This document shows positions 1 to 8,727 of a stretch of DNA of 13,077 nt, one piece after another. The stretch covers positions 1 to 13,077 of the forward strand of contig DATNDG010000044.1 in the NCBI GenBank assembly GCA_035553515.1, written 5' to 3'. Within the stretch, counting starts at the first letter, position 1. Each line of letters begins with the position of its first letter. The notes beneath the pieces are model-generated. The model did not search any database and was not told the origin of the DNA. It worked only from the letters and a program-made list of their open reading frames with translations. Source of the DNA: DAHUYF01 sp035553515 (GTDB lineage: Bacteria; Pseudomonadota; Alphaproteobacteria; ATCC43930; CGMCC-115725). A program made the position numbers and the translations under genes.

Positions 1-491
1 CCGTTCTCCATATCCGCCAGCGCCTTGTCGAAGAACCCAGCCGCAGCCGCATCGTTTTTACGCCGCGCGATCTGCCGCTCCGAGCAGCCCAGCTTGTCCC
101 GGACGAAGTCGAGAAGCTTCCGCTCGAGCTTCCGATCGTGATGCGTGGGCGGACGGCTGACGATTCGCGCGGTGTAAGTGCCATGCTCGAGCGGCAAGGC
201 CCGCAGATCGATCCAGCGATCCGCGCCATCGAGACCGATGAGATCGAGATCCCAAAAATTCCTGACCTTGGCCCCGTAGCGTGCTTGCGCCACGTTCAGC
301 ACCCGGAACCCCTCCGCCTCGAGAAATCGCTCGATCAGGAAGTCCGGAGCGAGGCGCGAGGCCCCCGGACAATTGAACTGGAATGACAGATCGGCCGACA
401 GAGATTGGGCCGGAGCCGCAGGCGCGGCGAGCGAAGCACCGGCGAGGGCCAGAGCGGTCACCCAGACTGCGCGCAGGGCGAAGCTCGGCAT
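1..491 (-). CDS. Unrecognised exported protein, 3' end cut by the window edge
   Basis: I translated this frame by hand from the minus strand: 163 codons are open from an ATG at 491-489 to the left edge, with no stop. I do not recognise the family. Residues 1-28 look like a Sec signal peptide: a single Arg at 7, a hydrophobic stretch rich in Ala, Leu and Val, then Ala-Pro-Ala before Gln29. The predicted mature part starts near residue 29 and carries two cysteines (41 and 136) that could form a disulfide in the periplasm. Its middle is rich in Asp, Trp and Arg and its end (119-163) is charged and probably helical. The start directly follows the lpd stop (TGAATG) and no good Shine-Dalgarno site precedes it, so translation probably depends on ribosomes finishing lpd. 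Codons such as TTT, AAT, TCT and CGA seem commoner than in the TCA genes. The frame is well supported; the function is unknown. Confidence 0.68.
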   Translation of the reverse strand, partial: MPSFALRAVWVTALALAGASLAAPAAPAQSLSADLSFQFNCPGASRLAPDFLIERFLEAEGFRVLNVAQARYGAKVRNFWDLDLIGLDGADRWIDLRALPLEHGTYTARIVSRPPTHHDRKLERKLLDFVRDKLGCSERQIARRKNDAAAAGFFDKALADMEN

Positions 492-1904
<1,413 letters not shown>

Positions 1905-1948
1905 CGGCTCCTCGCTTGCCTCAGCTTTCCTTTACCCCCACTCCTGCC

Positions 1949-1965
1949 CTCCCCTCGAGGGGGAG
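1949..1965 (-). other. GC-rich hairpin in the sucB-lpd spacer
   Basis: CTCCCC pairs with GGGGAG around a TCGAG loop; the core CCCCTCGAGGGG at 1951-1962 is a perfect palindrome. It lies in the 77-nt gap between sucB and lpd and no T-run follows, so it does not look like a standard intrinsic terminator. Similar CTCCCC...GGGGAGAGG palindromes are common intergenic repeats in alphaproteobacterial genomes. A role in RNA stability, or in partial attenuation before lpd, is inference. Confidence 0.45.
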
Positions 1966-1981
1966 AGGAATGGTCGGACTA

Positions 1982-3238
1982 TCAGACCTCGAACAGCATA
2001 CGCTCGGGATTCTCGACGCACTCCTTGACGCGCACCAGGAAGGTCACGGCTTCGCGGCCATCGACGACGCGGTGGTCGTAGGAGAGCGCGAGATACATCA
2101 TCGGCCGGATCTCGATGCGATCGCCCACGGCGATCGGCCGCTTCTGGATCTTATGCATGCCGAGGATGCCGGATTGCGGCGGATTGAGGATCGGCGTCGA
2201 CATCAGCGAGCCGTAGATGCCGCCATTCGAGATGGTGAAGGTGCCGCCGGACAGCTCGTCGAGCGACAGCTTGCCGTCGCGCGCGCGGCGGCCGAAATCG
2301 GCAATGGTCTTCTCGATGTCGGCGAAATTGAGCTGATCGGCATCGCGCACCACCGGCACGACGAGGCCCTGTTCGGTGCCCACCGCAACGCCGATGTCGT
2401 AGTGGTTCTTGTAGATGATGTCGTCGCCGGCGATCTCGGCGTTGACCGCGGGGATCTCCCTGAGCGCAACGATGCAGGCCTTGACGAAGATCGACATGAA
2501 GCCGAGGCGCACACCGTATTTCTTCTCGAAACTGTCGCGATGGCGCTCGCGCAGCGCCATCACCTCGCTCATATCCGCCTCGTTGAATGTGGTGAGCATG
2601 GCGGCGTTGTTCTGCGCCTCCTTGAGGCGCTCGGCGATGCGGCGGCGCAGGCGCGTCATGCGCACCCGCTCTTCGCGCGGCCCCAGTTCGCGCGGCACAC
2701 GCGACGCCGCGGGCGCGGCTGCGGGGGCCGGCGCGGGCTTCGCCCCGGCGGCGGCCGGAGCGGCGCGCTCCAGATGCGCCAGAACGTCGCCCTTGGTGAG
2801 CCGTCCATCCTTGCCGGTGGCGGCAATCGCCGCCGCGTCGAGCCGGTTCTCCTCGACGAGGCGACGCACCGCCGGGCCGGAGCGCTCGAGCACCGCGACA
2901 TTGCCGGCAGGCGCAGGCGCCGCGGCGGCAGGTGCCTTCACTTCCGCCTGCGCGACGGCGGCGGCGGGCTGCGGCTTCGCCGGGGCGGCGGCCTTCGCCG
3001 CCCCCTCGCCGATGCGGCCCAGCACGGCGCCGACGGCGACATTGGCGCCCTCGGGTACGGCGATCTCGGCGAGCGTTCCGGCGGCCGGCGCGTTCACCTC
3101 GAGCGTTACCTTGTCGGTCTCGAGCTCGACCAGCGGATCATCCATGGCGACGCTATCGCCGACCTTCTTGAGCCAGCGCGCGACGGTTGCCTCGTTCACG
3201 GACTCGCCCAGCGCGGGCACTTTGATGTCGGTCGCCAT
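1982..3238 (-). CDS. sucB: Dihydrolipoyl succinyltransferase, E2 of 2-oxoglutarate dehydrogenase
   Basis: E2 is the core of the 2-oxoglutarate dehydrogenase complex. It accepts the succinyl group on a lipoyl lysine and transfers it to CoA. The 418 residues show the standard order: one lipoyl domain (about 1-78) with the lipoylated lysine K43 in ETDKVTLEV; an Ala/Pro-rich linker (80-115); the peripheral-subunit-binding domain (about 121-157) that holds E1/E3; a second Ala/Pro linker (158-180); and the catalytic domain (about 186-418) ending in SYDHRVVDGREA with H389 and D393. A single lipoyl domain, together with adjacent sucA, separates it from typical pyruvate dehydrogenase E2. The start at 3238 lies 21 nt after the sucA stop, with a GACGGAG-type ribosome site in between, so the two are almost certainly cotranscribed. 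Confidence 0.97.
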   Translation of the reverse strand: MATDIKVPALGESVNEATVARWLKKVGDSVAMDDPLVELETDKVTLEVNAPAAGTLAEIAVPEGANVAVGAVLGRIGEGAAKAAAPAKPQPAAAVAQAEVKAPAAAAPAPAGNVAVLERSGPAVRRLVEENRLDAAAIAATGKDGRLTKGDVLAHLERAAPAAAGAKPAPAPAAAPAASRVPRELGPREERVRMTRLRRRIAERLKEAQNNAAMLTTFNEADMSEVMALRERHRDSFEKKYGVRLGFMSIFVKACIVALREIPAVNAEIAGDDIIYKNHYDIGVAVGTEQGLVVPVVRDADQLNFADIEKTIADFGRRARDGKLSLDELSGGTFTISNGGIYGSLMSTPILNPPQSGILGMHKIQKRPIAVGDRIEIRPMMYLALSYDHRVVDGREAVTFLVRVKECVENPERMLFEV

Positions 3239-3259
3239 GCTCGTTGCCGCTCCGTCGGA

Positions 3260-6121
3260 TCAGGTGATCGCCAGCGCCTCGTCGACCAGCTTCGCCTGCT
3301 CGGCATTGTGCCGCTTCAGCAGGCCGGTCGCCGTCGCCGCCGCTTCAGGCCGGCCGACATAGCGCGGCCGCTTGGACTTGCCGCCGAGCTCGACCAGCAC
3401 CTGCTCGATGCGCCGGTCGAGGAAGGTCCAGGCGCCCATATTCTGCGGCTCCTCCTGGCACCAGACAATCTCGGCATTGCGGTAGCGGGCGATCGAATCG
3501 GCCAGCGCCTTGGCCGGGAAGGGATGGAGCTGCTCGATGCGCACGATGGCGACGTCGCGAATCTTGCGCTCGCGCCGCGCCTGGCGGAGATCGTAATAGA
3601 CCTTGCCGGAGCACAGCACGACGCGCTTCACCTTGTCGTCGGCGACGAGCGGATCGACCTCGTCGATGGTGCGGCGGAAGAAGGTGCCGGGACCCATCTC
3701 GGCGAGGCTCGACGCCACCTCGGCGTGACGCAGCAGCGATTTCGGCGTCATGATGACCAGCGGCTTGCGGAAATCGCGGCGCACCTGCCGGCGCAGCGCG
3801 TGGAAATAATTGGCCGCGGTCGTGAGATTGCAGACCTGGAGATTGTCCTCGCCGCTGAGCTGAAGGAAGCGCTCGAGCCGGGCCGAGGAATGCTCCGGGC
3901 CCTGCCCCTCATAGGCGTGCGGCAGCAGCAGCACCAGCCCGGACATGCGCAGCCACTTCGCTTCGCCGGAGCTGATGAACTGGTCGATGATCACCTGCGC
4001 GCCATTGGCGAAATCGCCGAACTGCGCCTCCCACAGCACCAGCGCATGCGGATCGGCGAGGCTATAGCCGTATTCGAAGCCGAGAACCGCCATCTCGGAG
4101 AGCGGGCTGTCGATGACCTCGAACTGCGCCTGCCCGTCGCGCACATGGTTGACCGGGACGTAGCGATCCTCGTTCTCCTGGTCGATGAGCACGGCGTGAC
4201 GTTGGGAGAAGGTGCCGCGGCCGGAATCCTGGCCGCTCAGCCGCACGACCGTGCCCTCGGCGCAGAGCGTCGCGAAGGCGAGCGCCTCGCCCGTCGCCCA
4301 ATCGATGCCCTCGCCGGTCTCGATCGCCTTCTTCTTGGCGTCGAGCTGGCGCGCGATCTTGCGGTTGAGGTTGAAGCCCTCGGGCACCGTGGCGAGCGCG
4401 CGTCCCACCTCTTTGAGCGTCTCGATCGGCACCGCCGTCTCGCCGCGCCGCGCGTCGCCCGAAGCGACCTTGAGCCCGCTCCAGGCGCCTTCGAGCCAGT
4501 CGGCCTTGTTCGGCCGATAGCCCTTGGCCGCCTCGAACTGAGTGTCGAGATGCGCCATGAAGTCGCTCACCATCGCCTCGGCCTCGGCTTCGGTCACCAC
4601 GCCCTCGGCGGCGAGGCGCTGGGCATAGAGCTGGCGCGTCGTCGGATGCTCGGCGATGGCGCGGTACATGATCGGCTGCGTGAAGGCCGGCTCGTCCGCC
4701 TCGTTGTGGCCGTGGCGGCGGTAGCAGAAGATGTCGACGATGACATCCTTCTTGAAGCGCTGGCGGAACTCGGTGGCGATGCGCGCGACGTGCACCACGG
4801 CCTCGGGATCGTCGCCATTCACATGGAAGATCGGCGCCTGGGTGATCTTGCCGACATCCGAGGGATAGGGGCTTGAGCGCGCATAGGACGGGCTCGTCGT
4901 GAAGCCGATCTGGTTGTTGACGACGACATGGATGGTGCCGCCGGTGCGATAGCCCTTGAGCTCCGAAAGCTCCAGCGATTCGGCGACCAGGCCCTGACCG
5001 GCGAAAGCGGCATCGCCATGCATCAGCAGCCCCACCACCGCATCGCGCGCGGTGTCGCCGCGCTGCCGCTGCTTGGCGCGAACCTTGCCGAGCACCACCG
5101 GGTTCACCGCCTCGAGATGCGAAGGATTGGCGGTGAGCGAGAGATGGACCTTGATGTCGTTCATCTCGCGGTCGGTCGAGGTGCCGAGGTGGTATTTGAC
5201 GTCGCCCGAGCCCTGCACATCGGCCGGGTTGGCGGGGTTGCCCTGGAACTCCGAGAAGAGCGCGGCGAAAGGCTTGCCCATGACGTTGGTGAGCACGTTG
5301 AGCCGGCCGCGATGCGGCATGCCGAGCACCAGCTCCTGCATGCCGAGCTGGCCGCCGCGCTTGATCACCTGCTCCAGCGCCGGGATCAGGGATTCGCCGC
5401 CCTCGAGGCCGAAGCGCTTGGTGCCGGTATAGCGACGATCGAGGAAGCGCTCGAGCATCTCGGTCACGGTGAGCCGGTCGAGGATGGCGCGCTTGCCCTC
5501 GCGGGTGAATTCGGTCTGGTTGCGCGGCACCTCGATGCGCGCCTGAATCCATTGGCGCTGCTCGAGCTCCTGCATGTGCATGTATTCGACGCCGACATGG
5601 CCGCAATATGTCGCCTTCAGCGCCTCGATGATCTCGCGCAACCTCGCGGTCTCGAAACCCAGCACGCCGTTGACGAAGATCGGTCGGTCGTAATCGCCCT
5701 CGGTGAAGCCGTAGGTCGAGGGTTCGAGATCGGGATGGGAATCAAGCCGCACCAGGCCGAGCGGATCGAGATCGGCGAGGAGATGGCCGCGCACACGATA
5801 GGCGCGGATGAGCGAGAAGGCGCGGAGCGAATCGAGTGTCGCCTGCTCCGGCGCGACACCCGCCGCGACCGGCGACAGCGCCATCACCGCAGCAGCGTGG
5901 CCGTTGCCAGACTCATTGCCGATGACATGGGGGCGCTCGCTGCCCCAACCCGGCCCTTCGAGCTCCTTGAGGACGGCGGGCGCTTCCTCGGCGAGATCAC
6001 CGAAGAAGCTGCGCCAGCTCTCGTCGACGGAGGCGGGATCGTCGAGCCAGCGGGCATAGAGCTCGGCGATGAAGGTGGCGTTGGCGCCGTTGAGGAAGGT
6101 GGCTTGGTCCAATGGCGGCAT
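3260..6121 (-). CDS. sucA: 2-oxoglutarate dehydrogenase E1 component
   Basis: E1 is the thiamine-diphosphate enzyme that decarboxylates 2-oxoglutarate and succinylates the lipoyl arm of SucB. The 953 residues cover the whole family, slightly on the short side. The N-terminal segment (about 8-45, with FLNGANATFIAELYARWL) is the typical E1o tail that contacts the E2 core. Active-site landmarks are GMPHRGRLNVL (H270), NPSHLEAVNP (H335), the cofactor motif GDAAFAGQG (369-377) followed by NNQIGF (402-407), and YRRHGHNE (467-474). The pyrimidine-binding half follows from about residue 600, with SQRHAVLIDQ and the HAYEGQGPEHSSAR signature of E1o. The ATG at 6121 has a modest GGAA upstream and gives the expected N-terminus. 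It heads the sucA-sucB-lpd run; 165 nt separate it from mdh. Confidence 0.97.
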   Translation of the reverse strand: MPPLDQATFLNGANATFIAELYARWLDDPASVDESWRSFFGDLAEEAPAVLKELEGPGWGSERPHVIGNESGNGHAAAVMALSPVAAGVAPEQATLDSLRAFSLIRAYRVRGHLLADLDPLGLVRLDSHPDLEPSTYGFTEGDYDRPIFVNGVLGFETARLREIIEALKATYCGHVGVEYMHMQELEQRQWIQARIEVPRNQTEFTREGKRAILDRLTVTEMLERFLDRRYTGTKRFGLEGGESLIPALEQVIKRGGQLGMQELVLGMPHRGRLNVLTNVMGKPFAALFSEFQGNPANPADVQGSGDVKYHLGTSTDREMNDIKVHLSLTANPSHLEAVNPVVLGKVRAKQRQRGDTARDAVVGLLMHGDAAFAGQGLVAESLELSELKGYRTGGTIHVVVNNQIGFTTSPSYARSSPYPSDVGKITQAPIFHVNGDDPEAVVHVARIATEFRQRFKKDVIVDIFCYRRHGHNEADEPAFTQPIMYRAIAEHPTTRQLYAQRLAAEGVVTEAEAEAMVSDFMAHLDTQFEAAKGYRPNKADWLEGAWSGLKVASGDARRGETAVPIETLKEVGRALATVPEGFNLNRKIARQLDAKKKAIETGEGIDWATGEALAFATLCAEGTVVRLSGQDSGRGTFSQRHAVLIDQENEDRYVPVNHVRDGQAQFEVIDSPLSEMAVLGFEYGYSLADPHALVLWEAQFGDFANGAQVIIDQFISSGEAKWLRMSGLVLLLPHAYEGQGPEHSSARLERFLQLSGEDNLQVCNLTTAANYFHALRRQVRRDFRKPLVIMTPKSLLRHAEVASSLAEMGPGTFFRRTIDEVDPLVADDKVKRVVLCSGKVYYDLRQARRERKIRDVAIVRIEQLHPFPAKALADSIARYRNAEIVWCQEEPQNMGAWTFLDRRIEQVLVELGGKSKRPRYVGRPEAAATATGLLKRHNAEQAKLVDEALAIT

Positions 6122-6286
6122 GGGGGTTCCGACGGTAGGAGACGGGCGCGAGGGGCGATCATCCCTTCGCCGGTCCCGGCCCGCCTAAAGATGGGATCAG
6201 GCGGCCGAAAACCTAGCCCGGCAATGGTTCATGTCCGGTTTACGCGAACCCTCCGGCTGTTCCTCACCCGATTGCTCCGGCCGGCC
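6122..6286. other. mdh-sucA spacer, where sucCD usually lies
   Basis: This 165-nt stretch has no credible gene. In many alphaproteobacteria sucC and sucD sit between mdh and sucA; here nothing recognisable of either remains. Directly after the mdh stop there is a GGCCGGCC palindrome but no T-run, so I do not call a terminator. I looked for a promoter ahead of sucA and found no convincing pair of -35 and -10 boxes. Whether sucA is read from mdh or from its own promoter is undecided. Confidence 0.6.
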
Positions 6287-7252
6287 TTAAGCCTTTGATC
6301 CGGCCTGGATCTTCTTGGCCGCCTCGACCAGGTTACGGACCGAGGCGATGGATTTGTCGAACATGGCGCGCTCGTCCGGGTTGAGCGCAATCTCGACGAC
6401 GCGCTCGACCCCCTTGGCGCCGATCACCGCGGGAACGCCGACATAGAGGTCCTTGACGCCATACTGGCCGGTGAGCCAGGTGGCGCAGGGCAGCACCCGC
6501 TTCTTGTCGCGCAGGTAGGATTCCGCCATGGCGATCGCCGAGGCGGCGGGCGCATAGAAGGCGGATCCCGTCTTCAGCAGGTTGACGATCTCGCCGCCAC
6601 CGCCGCGCGTGCGCTGGACGATCTTTTCGACACGCTCCTGCGTGGTCCAGCCCATGCGGATGAGATCGGGCAGCGGAATGCCCGCGACGGTCGAGTAGCG
6701 GATCAGCGGCACCATGTCGTCGCCATGGCCGCCGAGCACGAAGGCGGTCACGTCTTCGACGGAGACGCCCATATCCTCGGCGAGGAAATAGCGGAAGCGC
6801 GCGCTGTCGAGCACGCCGGCCATCCCGACGACCCGATGATGCGGCAGGCCGCAGGCCTCGCGCATCACCCATACCATGACGTCGAGCGGATTGGTGATGG
6901 TGATGACGAAGGCATTGGGGCAGTGTTTCTTGATGTTCTGGCCGACGGTGGCGATCACCTCGGCATTCTTGCCGATCAAATCGTCGCGGCTCATACCGGG
7001 CTTGCGCGGGAAACCGGCGGTGACGATCACGACATCGGCGCCGGCGATCACCGAATAGTCGTTGCCGCCGCCCACCTTGGCGTCGAAGCCCTCGACCGGC
7101 GAAGCCTCGGCGATGTCGAGGGCCTTGCCCTGCGGAATGCCCTCCATGATGTCGAAGAGCACGATGTCACCGAGCTCCTTCAACCCCGCCAGCAATGCCA
7201 GCGTACCGCCGATCTGTCCGGCACCGACCAGCGCGATTTTGTTGCGTGCCAT
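6287..7252 (-). CDS. mdh: Malate dehydrogenase, NAD-dependent (LDH-like type)
   Basis: Mdh interconverts malate and oxaloacetate with NAD in the TCA cycle. From the chosen start the protein has 321 residues, the usual size for the LDH-like group found in alphaproteobacteria. Visible are the NAD-binding glycine motif GAGQIGG (10-16) with Asp34 at the end of the second strand. The substrate-loop arginines R83 and R89 in FPRKPGMSRDD select malate over lactate. Asp149 and Arg152 lie in VLDSARF, and the catalytic H176 in GGHGDD. An in-frame ATG four codons upstream (7264) is less likely. The ATG at 7252 has GAGG six bases ahead, and it gives the family's usual MARNKIAL start. It lies downstream of zapE and upstream of sucA in the same direction, so joint transcription with the TCA genes is plausible. 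Confidence 0.96.
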   Translation of the reverse strand: MARNKIALVGAGQIGGTLALLAGLKELGDIVLFDIMEGIPQGKALDIAEASPVEGFDAKVGGGNDYSVIAGADVVIVTAGFPRKPGMSRDDLIGKNAEVIATVGQNIKKHCPNAFVITITNPLDVMVWVMREACGLPHHRVVGMAGVLDSARFRYFLAEDMGVSVEDVTAFVLGGHGDDMVPLIRYSTVAGIPLPDLIRMGWTTQERVEKIVQRTRGGGGEIVNLLKTGSAFYAPAASAIAMAESYLRDKKRVLPCATWLTGQYGVKDLYVGVPAVIGAKGVERVVEIALNPDERAMFDKSIASVRNLVEAAKKIQAGSKA

Positions 7253-7258
7253 CCGCGA

Positions 7259-7262
7259 CCTC
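7259..7262 (-). promoter_or_regulatory. Shine-Dalgarno site that decides the mdh start
   Basis: GAGG lies six bases before the ATG at 7252 and overlaps the alternative in-frame ATG at 7264. The alternative has only a weak GAGAG close ahead. This supports initiation at 7252. Confidence 0.7.
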
Positions 7263-7313
7263 ATGCTCTCGGGGATTGGGAGATGGCGGGCGTCTTACTC
7301 CGAATTGCCGGCC

Positions 7314-7344
7314 GGAGCAAGCGCTCCCGCCGGGGCTAACCCCG
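7314..7344 (-). other. Two adjacent hairpins at the zapE 3' end
   Basis: Two perfect 5-bp stems lie side by side: CGGGG/CCCCG with a 4-nt loop (7331-7344), which encloses the zapE TAG stop, and GGAGC/GCTCC with a 4-nt loop (7314-7327). Read in the gene direction no T-run follows, so they do not form a standard terminator. They could mark an RNA processing point or slow decay between zapE and mdh; that is inference. Confidence 0.4.
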
Positions 7345-8499
7345 CTTTCCGGCGATGTACTCCTCGGTCTGCATCTCCATCAGCCGCGAGACAGTGCGCT
7401 CGAATTCGAAAGCGCCGTCGCCCTCGGTGTAGAGCTCCTGCGGCGGCACGTCGGCGGAGCAGACGAGATTGCCGCACGCCTCGTAGAGCGTGTCGATGAA
7501 GATCCTGAACCGCGTGGCCGCATCGCGCTGGTCGCGGGTGAGCCTCGGGATCGCCTCGACGATGAAGGTATGGAAACTCTCGCAGAGCGCCAAGTAGTCC
7601 GCCGGTCCGTGCGGCCGACCGCAGAGCTCGACAAAGGAAAACCAGGCGACGTTCTTGGCGGCGCGCGGCACGATGACGAAGCGCGCCTGCACCAGCAGCG
7701 TCTTGCTCGAGGCCGCCGCGTTGTCGGTGAGATCGCCGAAGGCGCGCTCGAGCGCGCGATAGGCGTTGTCGTCGGCCGGAGTGAAATAGACCTGGCGCCC
7801 GGCGAAGCGCACCATGCGGTAGTCACGCCCGTCATCGAGCTCGAGGATATCAAGCTTCTCCTTCAAGAGATCGATGAAGGGAAGGAAGCGCTCGCGCTGC
7901 AGCCCGTCCTTGTAGAGATCGTCAGGTGCACGGTTGGAGGTGGCGACGACCACCACGCCCGCCTCGAAGAGCGCAGTGAAGAGCCGCCCCAGGATCATGG
8001 CATCGGCGATGTCGGTGACCTGAAACTCGTCGAAACAGAGCAGCGTCGCCTCCTCGGCGATCGCCTGCGCCACCGGCCCGATCGGATCGCCTTTCTTGGC
8101 GCGACGTGCATGGATGCGCTCATGCACTTCGAGCATGAAGGCGTAGAAATGCACCCGCCGCCTCTTCTCCACCGGGGCGGTGGCGAAGAACATGTCCATC
8201 AGCATGCTCTTGCCGCGGCCGACGCCGCCGAAGATATAGAGTCCCATGGGCGGCGTCGGACTCGCCGGGGCGAGACCGAGACGCGCGCGCCAGCCATGCT
8301 CGCCATTGTTCGGCTTGTAGCTGGCGAGCGCGCGCCAGAGGCTCTGCAGCTTGTCGACGGCAAGCCGCTGGGATGCCGCCGGCATGAGCTCGCCCGAAGC
8401 GAGCCGCGCACGATAATGCGCCAGCGGACCGTCGCTGGGCGCGAGAGGCGGCGCAGCGGCCTGGACAGGAAAATTCGGCAGCGGCATGGGCAAGCACAT
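7336..8499 (-). CDS. zapE: ZapE/AFG1-family ATPase
   Basis: The family comprises P-loop ATPases: ZapE associates with the FtsZ ring in E. coli, and AFG1/LACE1 relatives act in mitochondrial protein quality control. The 387 residues fit the family length. The N-terminal part (about 25-60) has the typical YRARLASGEL...DKLQSLW region. Walker A is GGVGRGKS (91-98) and is followed by the family's MLMDMFF. Next comes RVHFYAFMLEVHERIH (115-130). Walker B is LLCFDEF (153-159) followed by QVTDIADAMIL, and a sensor-like TSNR lies at 187-190. There is no membrane segment. The start is uncertain: neither the ATG at 8499 nor the next in-frame ATG at 8487 has a good ribosome site. The family commonly lies beside mdh in alphaproteobacteria, as here; a functional link to the TCA cycle is not established by this window. 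Confidence 0.92.
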   Translation of the reverse strand: MCLPMPLPNFPVQAAAPPLAPSDGPLAHYRARLASGELMPAASQRLAVDKLQSLWRALASYKPNNGEHGWRARLGLAPASPTPPMGLYIFGGVGRGKSMLMDMFFATAPVEKRRRVHFYAFMLEVHERIHARRAKKGDPIGPVAQAIAEEATLLCFDEFQVTDIADAMILGRLFTALFEAGVVVVATSNRAPDDLYKDGLQRERFLPFIDLLKEKLDILELDDGRDYRMVRFAGRQVYFTPADDNAYRALERAFGDLTDNAAASSKTLLVQARFVIVPRAAKNVAWFSFVELCGRPHGPADYLALCESFHTFIVEAIPRLTRDQRDAATRFRIFIDTLYEACGNLVCSADVPPQELYTEGDGAFEFERTVSRLMEMQTEEYIAGKRG

Positions 8500-8600
8500 G
8501 CTTAGAGAAAATTCTGCGGGCGTGCAAAAGAATCGGTATGCGAGAGAGCTTGCCGTCTCGTATTCAGTATGCCAGATGCGGTGGCTTCTGCAGTGCTTCG

Positions 8601-8696
8601 GTGCGTCCTTCGACTGGCTCAGGATGAGAAAGATCGGGAACGGCCCTTACTTGGGCCATAAAGAACGCGCCTCATTCTGACTTGTCGAAGAACGCC
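8601..8696. repeat. Inverted-repeat (MITE/REP-like) element, copy A
   Basis: The arms at about 8603-8628 and 8671-8696 are imperfect inverted repeats (roughly 21 of 27 positions by hand alignment, one gap). They share CTTCGAC, TCAG and ATGAG in matching order. An inner hairpin GGCCC/GGGCC occupies 8642-8657. It lies 31 nt beyond the stop of the SAF-domain oxidoreductase and upstream of zapE. The left arm and the right inner part recur at 12991-13077, including an exact 18-nt match (8599-8616 with 12991-13008). Arms of this type are widespread intergenic repeats in alphaproteobacteria. The element contains no gene. Confidence 0.72.
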
Positions 8697-8727
8697 AGAT
8701 CATTCCGCAGCGTCGGAGGCCGCCCTT

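Noticed and set aside
6122..6286. Rho-independent terminator and sucA promoter in the mdh-sucA spacer
   Set aside because: The GGCCGGCC palindrome has no T-run, and the best -35/-10 pairs I could assemble match the consensus poorly.
4928..6298. Plus-strand open frame of 456 codons
   Set aside because: It is antisense to sucA; composition alone explains its length.
8486..8680. Plus-strand open frame of 64 codons between zapE and the oxidoreductase
   Set aside because: It starts inside zapE, crosses the inverted-repeat element, and has no ribosome site or family resemblance.
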